Below, piece by piece: positions 23,201-35,700 of a stretch of DNA of 64,000 nucleotides. The stretch covers positions 983,861 through 1,047,860 of the forward strand of contig JAHNUO010000015.1 in NCBI GenBank assembly GCA_019787685.1, written 5' to 3'. Below the pieces are notes generated by a model that was not told the DNA's origin, ran no database searches, and saw nothing but the letters and a program-made list of their open reading frames with translations. This DNA comes from Chiua virens (taxonomy: Eukaryota > Basidiomycota > Agaricomycetes > Boletales > Boletaceae). Positions within the stretch are counted from its first letter, which is position 1, and each line of letters begins with the position of its first letter. A program made the translations under genes and the position numbers.

Positions 23201-26200
23201 TCGGATGCAGCTGGAGTAAAACTATGTGATCCAGGGAGTAAAGAGGGCTCTGCGTTATCTTCGATTGGGAAGCTTCTAAGCGAGACACTGCGAGATTCGT
23301 AGTCGATCGGAATGTTGAACGAACACTCGCCTGCCCGGGACAGCTCGTCTTGTAGCGTAGGAAGCTTCGGAATCGGCGGCAAGTCCTCGAAGTCGTACCG
23401 GAGGTCAATCTTGGCGGGAGTACGGAACGCGTTTTCTAGCTGCTCGATGAAGCTACGACGGTCGGAGACACCAGACTCGCGTAGTTTTCGTAACTCCCCA
23501 GTGAAATCAAAGGACCTCTTTGTATCATCCTCGGATTCACCACCCTCGAGATCGGCATGGTGGTCATCCTCATCGATCACCGTTGCCCGGAAGACGGGCA
23601 CATCAGCTAGCGAACTCCTTAGAGAGGAGCTGTCCACCATGGGCAAAGGCAACTCCGGCGGCATCCCTGGAGAAGGAGGCGCCGCTGTCTTGGGACGAAA
23701 TGATATTGTATTGTCACCCTCTTGATCGGAATTCGACAAGATGACCTGCAACTCGTCAGGGATGTCGGAGTCCGGATCGCTCCCGTCGCAGTCCTGTTCG
23801 GCGATACTGCCCACGGAACCACCCATGGTCCCAGTGAGTCCAAGGCTGCGGCGGGCCTCGGGAAGGATAGGTGGGTTATCATTGTCAAGAGCCGACTGTG
23901 TAGCCAAGGAGGACCTCTTGCGAAGGAGACTCTGCGCTTTCTTGAATACCGGGGAAGTAGAAAAACTTGTTCGAGACTCCGACTTGGAGTGACCGGACCC
24001 GAATGTCATAGCTGATGGGGAACGATCGATTGCATTCCCAACGAACGGCAAAGCGCCTGAGGAAGACCTCGCTATAGTCTTCGATACAGGAAAACGGCTA
24101 GTGGCTGGGCGAAGTGCTTTGAAGACCGGGGATGGGTCTGCAGCTGGTGCAGGCGTCATTGTTCGCCTGTGAGACCGGACGGTCGCAGTGTTGTCTTGGA
24201 AATTCACTCTGATTGTACCCGGGGAAGGTTTCGAAGGAGAAATGCTCGCGTTCAACGTGGACCATGGTGCAATGTTCTGCCCCATCTGCACATCAGTGTT
24301 CTTTGAACTCAATTGCGCATACGGCCGGAGAGAAACCATCGACGGATTCTTGTGGCGCAATCCCTTCACCGGACTCTCCGCTGTCAAGCGATTGTTGGAC
24401 GCCGAATTTGTGGGCGTCTCAGATAGGAACGAAGAGCGTCGACTCATTGGCGTCATCTCGACACTTCCTGGAGTCGCCTCCAGGTCGAGTCTGTTGATTA
24501 AATGAGCCAGGTCATCAGTTGCGGCGTCCAACAAGGACATGACGGCGTCATCTAAGGCAGCATCAATGCCGGCTTGCATGTGAATAGTATTGGTTACTTA
24601 CTATCATCTCCTTCGTGGATTGGTTGGGGTCGACTCCGACCGAGAGGCTGGTCCGACATTGGCCGAGGGCGCACGTGTTTCCCGGGCGTTTCCGTAGGCG
24701 ACTCGCCATCAACAGTGGCGCCCTGGATGGCAGAGGTGGCTATCGGTGGCTGTTCCGTCACATCCTGCTCACGTCCCGACACAATCCCAGGAAATAGCGC
24801 CGCTAGTGGGGTCCTCTTCTGGCCATCTGACGATGACTTGCGGGTAGAATCCTTCGTACTCTTGGACTTCTTGCTCTTCTTCTTGCATTCCTCTTTCTCG
24901 TTTCTCCTGGCCTTCTTGTCCTTTTGACGGATCTCCTTCACTGTCTCTAATCCTACTTCATCCCACTTCACAGAAGCGGCTGCCGAACTCCCCGAGGATT
25001 CACGAGAACCGGAGGATTTCGTGGACATCGGACGAAGAGAGGACACAGTAGACATGGCTGAGCCGGATCGACCACGCGCAAGAATTCCGCCGCCCAGTAA
25101 CGTGGTAGAGTCCATCGATAGACGATGATTTCCATTGTTGACCGCCTCTGTCGATGATTCTGCGGATCCGGTGCGAGACGAACGTAGTCGCATCGTCGAA
25201 GGGAGGCCGATGCCCAAGATGCTCGCCTTCTTCTTCCCGAGAGTTTTGAACTCGTTCTTGGAGCCGGAAGGGCTTGGTGTCAACGCGCCCGCTTCAAAGC
25301 TACTGCCCGAATAGCGAATCGTCTCTTTTGTTCTTTCCTTTTCCTTCTCTTTTTCCTTTTCCTTCTTTTTCTTCTTTTTCTTTCCGTCCGACTCCTTATC
25401 TGTGGTAACTGGCGCAGCAGCAACGGATGTGTCGGGATTGGGCATATTCTTGAGCTGAGCCCAGCTCCCAATGCGGGCAAGCGAACGCACAGAGCGCATA
25501 GCCCTGATGGCAACGGAGTCCTTACCACTCCCCGATCCTGTAGCAGCAGCCGCAGCAGCCGCAGGCGGAGCGGGAATGCCTGATTGTTCTAGTGGAGCGT
25601 CGGAGTTGCCTGGGTGAATCGGACCCTTGAGCAGAATGCTCGAATCTAAAGAATTGAACCGCGTGCGCGTGTCAGAAGGCTTATTAGGTGGTTCAGGAGC
25701 TAAAAACATGATCAGCAAAGGGACTCAACGGTCCTTAAGTGAGCCACTCACACTTTGCGCGATCCTTATCTTTTTCCTTATCCTTTTCTTTGGAGTCCTT
25801 CCTTCCGCGCCCAATGCTCCACCATTTCTGATTCTCATCCACCTTCATCTTCAATACGCTGTCCCTCTTCCCTTTCTCCTTCTTCTCATTCGGTTTGGAA
25901 GCGCAAGGAACATTAGTCACCTCCCCAAGTGTTCCCCATCGTAATCCATCCAGCGCCAAGCGTGATTTTTTCTTCTTCACCATCAAAATCTCCCCAATGT
26001 CAGGATCGTTCGCGGGATCGACATAAATTTCGAACCCGTTGTCCCCGTTCTTGGCTGACGCGCCCCTGACACGTCTGACTACGTCCGAGAAATCTTGCTC
26101 GCGCCCGTGCGCTGCGGAAGACGATGTCCCAAGAAGACTAAGCTTTGACTTCTTGGGCACGAGACGCTTTCGTGACTTTTCCCCATTTGGAACTGGTTTT

Positions 26201-26403
26201 GGAGCGATTGGAACAGGTGAGGCCTCGGAAGTTGCCCATGGTGCGACACGGCTGGTGTCGCTGGTTGGATTGGAGTCGCAAGGAGTAGCTGTTATCAAGC
26301 AGATGGTTGGTATCTGGGGTTTGAACGTGGGTGTAGCGAGTGGGGATGGAGACCGCGAGCGAACGATATCCGTCGTAGTTCGTGAAAGCAATTGCAGAGG
26401 CAT
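20235..26403 (-). CDS. Very long Ser/Pro-rich, low-complexity protein of unknown function
   Basis: Spliced from at least six exons: 26403-~25755, ~25700-24605, 24579-~21920, ~21880-21560, ~21510-20375, and a short last exon ending at 20235. A 48-nt in-frame intron probably lies at ~20890-20937 (TTQC|AFEPPHH). Contents in order: a Ser-rich N terminus with a globular-looking stretch NGFEIYVDPANDPDIGE; a Lys/Glu block (KEKEKEKEKE) typical of a charged coil; a basic Ala-rich block; a very long Ser-rich disordered region; then a conserved-looking stretch DDERGITALRMYYALRDEA with SRRMWLDTPFSLF; and a basic RPRPRGRPT tail. No enzyme motif is seen. A cytoplasmic scaffold or cell-polarity role is possible but not shown. 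Linking all exons into one gene is my inference from frame continuity and spacing. Confidence 0.65.
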
Positions 26404-26731
26404 TGGTTAATAAAAGAAAAGTTCGTTATGTGCAGATAAACCGTAGGCCGAGTGAGTCGTCGAATCGTTATGAAGCAAGCAAGCTTCGGAAGGTCAAAAG
26501 CAATTAAAGAGTTGAAACGAGCAAAAAGATGCGTGCAAGAGAAATATGGGTAGTGCAAACGTGAAATGGGTGGTCGTTAGATCTTGATGGTCGTAACTGC
26601 AATGCGTTCAACGTTTGAAACGGATAAATCTTGTTAGATCCCAAGCGGTACCAAGAGCGAAGTTAGAGTGTCGTATATCGAAAACGAATCGTGAGCTGGA
26701 AGAACTCGTGAACCCCTTGTATTAGCAAACT
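26404..26731. other. Upstream region of the long Ser-rich gene
   Basis: No coding sequence supported. It is likely the 5' region of the long gene and the 3' end of the small membrane-protein gene. Confidence 0.4.
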
Positions 26732-26939
26732 GAAAGATCCCTGCACTGTCTATCCGTCAGTAATTGGTTTCACGCATACATAGGCCGACCACTGACCTAG
26801 GCAACGAAGCAAATTACTTACAGGCGTGAACAACAAGGCTCGCGAGGACGGCAACGATGAGGCCGACGATGGCGGGCACTTGTTCTTTAACGACAGTGTA
26901 GGGGAGAGTGAAAGGCTCAAGAGCGTTCGGGTCGAGCAT
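26732..26939 (-). CDS. Small single-pass membrane protein, unknown
   Basis: The start at 26939 gives MLDPNALEPFTLPYTVVKEQ followed by one clear membrane segment, VPAIVGLIVAVLASLVVHA. A consensus donor GTAAGT follows directly at about 26820. If the acceptor TTTCAG near 26732 is used, the protein ends a few residues later. An alternative acceptor would give a short polar tail ending near 26750. The Pro/Tyr-Val-Lys-Glu-Gln lead and Gly/Ala/Val-rich helix look conserved and genuine, but I do not recognise the family. The 3' end is uncertain. Confidence 0.5.
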
Positions 26940-27194
26940 GAATTCGAACTTGTTTGTGCTTGTAGGTGTACATACAAACAACGCGTAAACAAAACGCGTC
27001 CAAAAAGCAGAGCACGGGACCCAGCGCTTATATTATAACAACGTCCCACTTGATTAGACACAAAGTAAAAACGGCTTTCGTACACTAAGTAACCACAGGT
27101 CCAAGAGGAAATGAGTGTAAAGGCAAGGGAAACGAGCGTGCAAATAATTAATAATTATGTGTCAAGAATAAGTACCTCCACAGTTCACCATTAT

Positions 27195-29215
27195 TCACAA
27201 GATAAATCGCAAGTGGGTATCCTACACAATTATCAGTCAACTTCGATTCTATGGGCGCAAACACGTACGATGTAGTGTCCGCTCGACAATTGCGCCTTCT
27301 GCGTAAAATGCGGCTGCACGATATCACGAATAGATTGCAGCAACTCCAAATAACTCTGCGCGGGCTTCCGAGCTAGGACCTGCTGTCAGAATTGGTTTCT
27401 AATGCGTGCGCCTTACTTACTCAACGCCGTTATGAACGCCTGATATTGATCTAGGTCAGGGACGCTTATCAACTAGGGAGTAGAATGTCGCTCACATAGC
27501 TCATCGCACCAACAGCTACCCCTCCTTGAACAGTGTCCGCGCTTGTCTGATCATCTCTGCATGCTGCGAACGATATGACGTCTGCCTGGCTCGTGTTCTG
27601 TAACTGGGCTCGGGCAGTGCTCGTAGGGTCTTTCAACCGTCCGTCGTGATGATACTGCCAAATCGGAGATCCAGTTGCATCTTCCGGTAAAAGAATATGT
27701 CTGACATACCATGAACGGTAGATCTGACAATTCGAAACATCAGTCGTAGTCATAGGAAGGCAAGTCCGAGCATGCGTACCAAGCGTCGTCCCCGAATGGC
27801 ACGACTAAAACTCATCAGCACTAACGAAAGTCATCATTCGGATAAATCTTACGTCAAAGATGGCCTGCAGTGATGCGTTTCAATGAAAACATTGACCCCG
27901 GCAGGATATAAATACTCACAGTTAGTCGACACCCACGTGGAAGTGGCTTCACCTTCGTTATGGGAAATCAAACAAAGAGTCTGTCGATCAATAGACTCTT
28001 GCATACCATAATTTGATGCATCTCCTGTTAACCCGTCATTATCATAACTATCATTCCAAGGTAATCAACTCACGTCATCTACAATCACACCCGCTGCCTT
28101 GTAGTCCACCGGGTATATTACTAAGAGAGCAAGTTTAACCAACGACAGCCATCGCAAGAAAAGAGAACGACTCACCCTCATCAAAACCACTTAATTCGTC
28201 ACCATGGGTATCAGGTATTTGACCACCATGTCCGGAATCTGTGGGAAAAAAGGACAAAGTTACAGACATCAATAGTCACGATGCCAGGTTTCCGTACAAT
28301 GAAAGAATAGTGAATCGTGAGACTTGGCATCCTTTACAAGCCATTTCATAGCCTCGATTATATTCCGCCTTGTAGGCATCTGTCGCGGGTTCGTGGTCTG
28401 ATCCATCAACATGACGATGTCCCCATCCTTAAAACCCCATTGTCCTGAAATGGGGGATAAACGTGGTGTTGAGAGCGGGAAAAAAAAAGAAAATTTACGA
28501 GTGAGGAAACGCTTTATATTCTTGATATCGTTGATACACCCACGAAGCTCGCGTTTCTGGCCTGTGTAGTTGATGCCGATCTGAATTCAACACAATTGGA
28601 CGATATTCCCATCAAGTGTCGCATAGATAATACTGTTTACTCACACAAAGTGCCTTCTTTCGTCCAGTGCACCTCGAGTACTTATGTCCACTTGTTACAC
28701 GGGGTTGTAGCATTAGCGGATTCGACGGTGATGGATTCATAACCACGAGTCTGGAAGCACTCCCGGCAGAATGCGATCGACGGCGACCTTGCGTCGGCTG
28801 CTGTGCAACAGCGGAGTACGCAGGACGAGACGTTGTAACGGGAACTCCTCGATCGAATGGGTACGAACTCTGAGCAGATGTCTGGCGAGATCGAGGGCGA
28901 GATGTCGAATCTGCATAGTGAACATGCCGAGATGTTGCTGCTGACACACTACGTGATTGAGGTCGGTACCCCTGCGAATGTTGACGGTGGCTCGAATGGT
29001 GACGTGAGGGAGTATTGATGGGAAAGGGTTGTATAGTTGATATCTGAGGTGGGCCAGGGGGATAAGGAGGATGATGCGTCCCTGGGATGAATTGAGGAGG
29101 GACAGCAGAACGCGGGAAAGTATGGTAAGAGGCACTGAGAACCGGGAAATGAGGACCATCTCGTTTGCAGCTGAACATTTCACTCACCGGGAGCTCCTAG
29201 TAGGATATACGGCAT
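27195..29215 (-). CDS. Metacaspase (caspase-like Cys protease, type I)
   Basis: Arg/Lys-specific cysteine peptidase of clan CD, linked in fungi to cell death and protein-aggregate control. A Pro/Gln/Ser-rich prodomain (SRHHSSHRQHSQGYRPQS...) is followed by the p20 region: IGINYTGQKRELRGCINDI, then FFHYSGHGGQ with catalytic His codon at 28228-28230, DEVIYPVDYKAAGVIVDD, and AIFDSCHSGTTL with catalytic Cys codon at 27799-27801. The p10 part reads DVISFAACRDDQTSADT and ends HYI|DTHLRFIL at 27195. There are at least ten introns of 45-65 nt and very small exons (18 nt at 28007-28024, 12 nt at 27853-27864, 25 nt at 27780-27804, 14 nt at 27710-27723). All join in frame. The start (MPYILLGAP at 29215) and first junction near 29100-29190 are uncertain. 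Confidence 0.88.
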
Positions 29216-30126
29216 TCAGTAACATGCTTTTATACTACGATAAAGAAGCGAATCACTTGAGAGTAGACCTCTTTGGTGGAGGGGCGGTTGGAAAACTGTG
29301 AGGGGTGAACGGTGTAGGGTATGCTTGTCTGTGGACAAGGATTGAGATATGAGGAGAACCACAACATAAGTGCTCACTTCATTTGCGGTGCATACATTGG
29401 GCTGCTTCATGGCTGTCAGTAACTGTATTTCGAATTAATTCTAGGGCCATACTTGTGCGGTGGGTAGCGTCGACGCGAGGACCTCCGTTCTTGAGGAGAA
29501 TGGTCCCCTCGCATATCCCATCCCATCGCATTGATTTGGGTATACGCTTTGTAGCGCGGGAAGCAGGAAAAGATAGGACACCCTGGCATGATGGAAGTAT
29601 CATCGGGCGGGGGAATCAACTATGTCGCGTGCCTTTTATAGTGAGAAGACACAGGAAACTTACAAGGAGCGGGGCAACCCACGTGTCCTAGTAGAGCCTG
29701 GTGAGACAAAGGAGGCGCGCAGAGCGCTGCATTTCGACGCCAACGTCGGCTTTATTTGACTGTTGACTCGGATGCTGGCATCTTGTCATGGGCCTGCGAA
29801 ACAACTACACTCTCCAAATATAGGCTTCTTAGTCGTCCACTCGGATTTGCCCGTACGCAGTGTACGACTGCCATAGTACACCGTGCGCTGTGTATACTTA
29901 ACAAGTACCCGCGTCGCCTCCGTAGTAGATTGGCTGGGTGGAAGGCGCAGCGGTGATAGAGCGCCGGCGGTCGTGATGGATAGAGTCATTGTTTGGCGTT
30001 TCGAGTCATTCGATCCCCGCAATCGGTTATGAACCTGTGACGTCAATGGTTAATGATACATACCCCCCTACAAAGTCCGGCGGCAGGTCTCACCCAGCGG
30101 CTCTCTGAGGTAAGCTGACAATGCTT
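29216..30126. other. Intergenic, no gene supported
   Basis: Upstream of the metacaspase. A minus-strand frame at 29379-29603 is open, but I recognise nothing in it. No other feature seen. Confidence 0.4.
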
Positions 30127-30469
30127 TAAGGAGAACGACATCCGCCGCCAACCACTGGAGTCTGTCAATGGCAGATCGGATCCTGGAAACCGCAGTCACC
30201 AACCAGTGCTGTCCAGTACAATGTTCCAAAACATTCTCGAAATGTGTATTCCGAAAGTTTTCGCGGGTCTGCCAGCGTGTAAGTATCACGAGGGCGCCTT
30301 GGCTGGTGGTCGATGACCATGTAGTATAGGGATCGATGCAGTGTTGAACTATGATTACCGTCGGTACACACGTAATACTTGATACTTCCAGGGTTTTTGT
30401 GGTTATTGTAGTATCCAAAGCATTGTGCTGGCTATGTTTTAGCGAACAATAATTGCGTGTTTGGCTTCG
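30127..30469. repeat. Direct repeat A flanking the HNH-nuclease gene
   Basis: About 340 bp, near-identical (roughly 95% or better by eye) and in the same orientation as 32255-32596. Both begin TAAGGAGAACGACATCC and run through GTTTTAGCGAACAATAA to GGCTTCG. Differences are small indels, such as GTATAGGGATCGATGCAG in A against GTATATCAATGCAG in B. The ends lack the TG...CA of retrotransposon LTRs. Confidence 0.88.
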
Positions 30470-30838
30470 CTGTATGCGACATAAATGAACAACATCAAAC
30501 AAGGACATCTGATAGACATTTTCATCGCCTTTGAGTCAACTTGCGACTTGTACGGAACCAATCCGTGCTACTAATAGCGCCAAGTGAGACCGCTCCTCGT
30601 CGACCTCACACCCGCACCTAACTGACTCATCCAAGGTGCTTCTATACCACAGGGTGGCACTGTATGAAACACAGACCACCCAAGAGATAATTCTACCCCT
30701 GTGTAGCTCTCGCCAGGTACTAAGTTCATCAGCACACACTCACATCAAACTAAATCTTTGAATGCGCCTCTTAGTCACCTGGCACTACATATCCCCGTTT
30801 ACACCATACCTTATCCTGGAATCATCGTCTCCCCATAG
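30470..30838. other. Upstream region of the HNH gene inside the repeat-bounded block
   Basis: No coding sequence seen. It would carry the promoter of the HNH gene. No clear TATA box assigned. Confidence 0.35.
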
Positions 30839-32146
30839 ATGGCTGAGAACCCCGAAATTCGAGTGCACTCTATGTTCCGACCTGACCCTCGGTCCCACAA
30901 TTGGGACTGGGCCCATATTCTCAACTTTCGCGTTGACTTGCTCGCCGAGATGCAGTTTGCCCCAAATCCCTACAAGTGGATCCGGTATGCCACCAGCGTC
31001 GTTGTTGGTGCGCAAGGCGTTCTTTCAACCGTCCCCGACTCGCCAGGCCATGGCATGCCCAACAATGAGCTGCCGGCTGCCTCCATGGATCTATATTATC
31101 ATATGACTGAAGAAGAAAGGAATGCAATGGTGCCAATCGACCTCGACATGGAGAAAAGGACAGGATACACTAGCGTGGCGTCATTTGGGAGAAGCTCATT
31201 CGGCCGTCAGGTTAGAGATCGGGACGGAACATGCGTTTTGACAGGCATGCGTACTATTGAAGCTGCACATCTCCTGCAACATAGCAAAGGGGATGGTGTG
31301 CGTATTCGTTATTTGAGATTACTAAATTCCTTACTCACTGGGCGCAGTATATCGCGCAATTTACCAGCCATCGAAGTCGTGACCGAGCGGGGACCGATCT
31401 AGTGAATGAGATCGACAGTGTACGGAATGGTATCCTTTTAAGCCCAACCGGTCATGCTAATTTTGGGAAAAACTTTGCATTCCTGGTCGTACGCAATGCG
31501 TTCATCTTGTCTAGCAACTGATATTGACCGTTTTTATGATTAGACCCCTAATTTCGCCATGACCAGTGCTGATGTTGACCCGTCGTCACCTCCGGAAAGA
31601 AAACTGTGCACTGCCCACGTTTTTGAACCTGGTGGAGAAGAATATTTTGGATGGCCAACCCCTTCAGGCTCACCAGTCAGGATGCCCACTCTGGATTCTG
31701 GTCACTACGCAGATTGGCCCCCGGATATTCTTTTTGATGCCGTCTATGGTGGAGCTATCCTTCACCATTTTAGCACTCCGGCGCTGCGGGAGAGTTGTAA
31801 AGGGTGGGAGTCCTGCTTCTATGATGACGATGAAGGGACTGAGGGCGGACCAGAAGAAACTGATGAAGCACCCCAGGAGGAGCAAGCTGGACCGAGCAAA
31901 AGGAAGGCAGAACAAAATATCGAACGTGAAAATCGTATTGCTCAACGTCGTGCAAGATATGAAGACAGTGCAGACACTGTCTTCGACGACCTTACGATTT
32001 TGCCATATGTCTTTATGCCGCCGGAGAAGGTAAAGGCCTTTTTGAGGGAGGCTCGGGAGAAAAGGCAGGAGACCGAGCAGAGGCAATTGGAGGAGAAGGT
32101 TTTGGATTGGGCGAAATCAGTCACACCGGCAGATGTGTGCCCGTGA
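30839..32146 (+). CDS. HNH endonuclease-domain protein (PF13391-like)
   Basis: The N-terminal part (MAENPEIRVHSMFRPDPRSH...) is of a type seen in many mushroom HNH proteins. The nuclease core reads GTCVLTGMRTIEAAHLLQHS, then after an intron (GTGCGT donor near 31300) YIAQFTSHRSRD, and VRNGILLSPTGHANFG, giving the AAH...N...H layout of HNH_2 domains. A second intron (~31488-31543) joins FLV to TPNFAMTSAD. The C terminus is acidic then basic and coiled-coil-like (RKAEQNIERENRIAQRRARYE, REAREKRQETEQRQ). Gene length is about 400 codons. It lies alone between two direct repeats. The function of these fungal proteins is not established: they could be a domesticated or mobile nuclease. The final His is followed by NFG rather than the more usual xFD. 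Confidence 0.8.
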
Positions 32147-32254
32147 TGCGTACTAACTGTGTATCAATTCAGCATATAATGTAGTCTCCCGGCTACACTC
32201 GACTCAGGCTTGCAGTGTGTACTGCTCTCTGTTGGAGAACAGGATTTGTTTATG

Positions 32255-32596
32255 TAAGGAGAACGACATCCGCCGCCAACCACTGGAATCTGTGAATGGC
32301 AGATCGGATCCTGGAAACCGCAGTCACCAACCAGTGCTGTCCAGCACAATGTTCCAAAACATTCTCGGAATGTGTATTCCGAAAGTTTTCGCGGGGCTGC
32401 CAGCGTGTGAGTATCACGAGGGCGCCTTGGCTGGTGGTCGATGACCATGTAGTATATCAATGCAGTGTTGAACTATGATTACCGTCGGTACACACGTAAT
32501 ACTTGATACTTTCAGGGTTTTTGTGGTTATTGTAGTATCCAAAGCATTGTGCTGGCTATGTTTTAGCGAACAATAAATAATTGCGTGTTGGCTTCG
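32255..32596. repeat. Direct repeat B flanking the HNH-nuclease gene
   Basis: Second copy of the ~340 bp repeat at 30127. It ends about 120 bp before the start codon of the RNA-dependent RNA polymerase gene, so it lies in that gene's promoter or 5' UTR. Confidence 0.88.
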
Positions 32597-32715
32597 GGAC
32601 CAGAACTTTTCGTGACAGTAACCCCGATCAGGAAAAAGTTCATCCCGCTGTGGCACTGCACCGAACCTTCTCGTTGATCATCGATCTAGTACTTTGCACA
32701 TCCCTTACGTTGATA

Positions 32716-35700
32716 ATGGAATTCGATATCAGGAACGTACCTTACAAAGCCGACGAATGGGAGGTCACGACTGCGATTGCCACTCAGGTCCTACACGTCT
32801 GTCCTGGGCCCTTTGTCCCAGAGCCACAGGAGCGTCCGCCTAACTTCCAGGTTAAACTCAACCCAAGTCCAGCAGGCGGGGTACAAAACGACGGTACCGG
32901 AACACTCACGTTGACGAGAATATTGGGAAAGAAGTTCCAGCGTCTCAGTTATGATGGCCACATCTCCGTACAAGTGAAGGGAAAGAAGCTCAAGTTTTAC
33001 CTTAACAAAAACTCCGTTTCACCCTCTCTGGCCCTTGAGCTTGAAAAGGCCCCTTTCATAGATCCCGATATCGCACGAGACCGTCAAAAGAGGGTCAGCA
33101 CCCTATGCGATCCATTCTACATCTCTCACGTTCAGATCGGTTTGTGCTCGCCGATCAGTTCATTTGCAATGTGGATTTTCTTACGATTCATCACTAGGTA
33201 CCTACTATCACCCACAGGGTGCATGTGACAAAACCCCGCGTTCATTCTCCGTCGAATGGGACCGAGATCTCAGCGAGCGGAGCAAGGGGTTACTTTTCTT
33301 CGAGTACGAGCATAAATGCCTCCGGGTCCAAGTAAGGCTCACCATAAGTTTAATTGAGAGTGTCCTGACCTTGCTAGCTTGGAGATCAAAGCTATGAAGA
33401 TACCTTCCACAACATCGTAATTCGATTTTCGAGTATACACAAAATGGCAATGGGATGGGACTTTGGAAACCCTTGTAGGTGATCGCATTGTGGTCCATCT
33501 GGTGCTTCTAATGTAAAGTGAAAAGTCGTCTGCTTCGATTTGTTCAGGCCACCTATGCTACAAGAGGAGCAAATATTCCGCACTCTGTCGAATGGAGCCC
33601 GAACAGAACGAAAATTTCGCCATCGTTTGGGGTCCCTGAGTCCAGCCCACGAAATCGTTGCTCCGTATGCGCATCAGCTACGCATTTTGCTTCTCGATAT
33701 CAAAGAGTGGGGATTCGACGATATCTTAAAGAGATTCCAGTTCTACTGTCAAACAGCATTACTTCGCCCACCTAGGGAATTAAATATAGACGCGAACGGC
33801 CGTCAAAACCTTTTCTGCCAGGCAAGACTCACTGAAATTGCGGCATGGTTACGGTCCCCGGATCTTGCTTCGAATTGGCGGGTTGCATTTCAGATCGAAG
33901 CACTTCTGCACAATGGCATCGCTAATACGGTGGATCTTATGGAGCTTCGCCCCCGAATTGAACGACTGGTTCATTCACATAGGGACGCCGCAGGCGACGT
34001 CATGCGACGGTTTGTGGAAACCGCTGCTCGTCGCCCTGTGAGCCAGCGTATATCCGAATGCTTCGAGATCGCCCTGGAGAAAAGCACTCAGCGTCCGCGA
34101 ACGTCTCCTTCCAGAGGTCGCCTTTCCTGCCACCATGTCACGTTCACACCAACTCGGTTGCTCCTGGAAGGGCCAATCATTACTCAATCCAACAGAATCG
34201 TACGTGAATATGAAGGGTATGAAGACCACTTCATTCGCGTCGACTTCCGCGAAGAAGATCGCCTTTCATACAAGTGGGATCGGGACGTCGACGGTGCTTC
34301 TTTCCTTCAGGAGCGTGTGGGTACGCTACTCAAAGAGGGATTCAATCTCGCTGGACGACACTTCAAGTTCCTGGGATATTCGTCATCGGCTCTTAAGGAA
34401 CACGCAGTGTGGTATTTCAACTCTTTTCAACACCGAACCAAAGGCTGGGTAACAGCTCAGACCATCCGTGATTCCCTCGGCAACTTCAGTAAAGTGATGA
34501 AGAGCCCGTCCAAGTACGGAGCACGAATGGCGGTGGGTCAAGCGCTCCGATCCGATCGCCACTCGCTGATCATTGTTTAGCAAGCCTTCTCGGCGACTGA
34601 CCCTTCGGTCCGCGTCGGGAAAGATCAGTGGTCCCGAATACCCGACATCATAGATTCGAATGGGACCAACTTTACAGACGGTGTCGGAACAATATCACCG
34701 GGATTGGCTGACAGGATTTGGGCGGCCTTATGTGAAGACAACCCTTCCCTCTCTCTCCGTTCCGTCGTACCCTCCGCCGTGAGTCTCAGACTTTACCTTC
34801 TTGACATTCACTGGATAGTTGTACAGTATCAGATTCGTTTCCTAGGCTGCAAAGGTGTCGTCTCTGTGGATAAAAGATTAGAAGGGGTTCACATGTGCCT
34901 TCGGGATTCCATGATTAAGTTTGAAGTACCCTGGGAGGACTACGGAACCATAGAAATTGCCAACTATTTCGGCAGGCCTGGTATTCCCTACCTGAACAGG
35001 TTGGTGTCGATCTTCTTTCAACCACCTGCCGTGTGATATACTCATTACTTTGGCCATTAATAGACCGTTAGTGATGTTGCTCGAGAACCGCGGTGCACCG
35101 AGGGAGGTTTTCTTGCAGCTCCAGAAAGATGCAGTGGCCGACGCACGGATGGCTCATGATTCCGCAGCGCTTTATGCAAAACTGCTTGATTCAAACAAAC
35201 TCTGTTACAATTTCAGACTTGCCGAGATTCTTAGAAGACTCAATGCGCTCGGGCTAGAACTGAAACCGAGTCACTTGGATCAACCATTGGACACGGCGTT
35301 CTTTGCACGGCTTCGCGCATGCGCGATCAACCACGTATTGCGCTCTGTAAAACATGAAGCTCGCCTGCAGATTCCGAACAGCCATAGTCTTGTTGGAGTC
35401 GCGGACGAGGGCCCGGCGTACGTGAAGCAAGGTTTGAAGAACTTATATTGCCTACCCCAAGGGAAGATTTTCGGTATGCGTTCAGTCCGATCGTTCGACA
35501 ATAACGATTCATCTAGTTTACAGCATGTGTACAAAGTCCTGAAGATGAAAAACCTCGTTATCTCCAAGGAATGTGTCTCGTATTTCGTAACCCGGTTATT
35601 CATCCTGGAGATGGTGATTCATTCGTTTCCGCGTTTCACGGCTGAGATTGCTAACAGATAGATAGTACAAAGAGTATATGCCCTCGGACCTCCCCCTAAG

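Noticed and set aside
29379..29603. Minus-strand frame upstream of the metacaspase
   Set aside because: Looks somewhat protein-like (KNGGPRVDATHRTS), but no motif, start context or splice partner could be found.
29990..30045. TTCGATCCCCGC resembling a tRNA B box
   Set aside because: No matching A box or cloverleaf could be folded around it.
30127..32596. Reading the two direct repeats as LTRs of a retrotransposon
   Set aside because: Ends lack TG...CA, and no gag, protease, reverse transcriptase, primer-binding site or polypurine tract was seen between them. The only gene is an intron-containing HNH nuclease.
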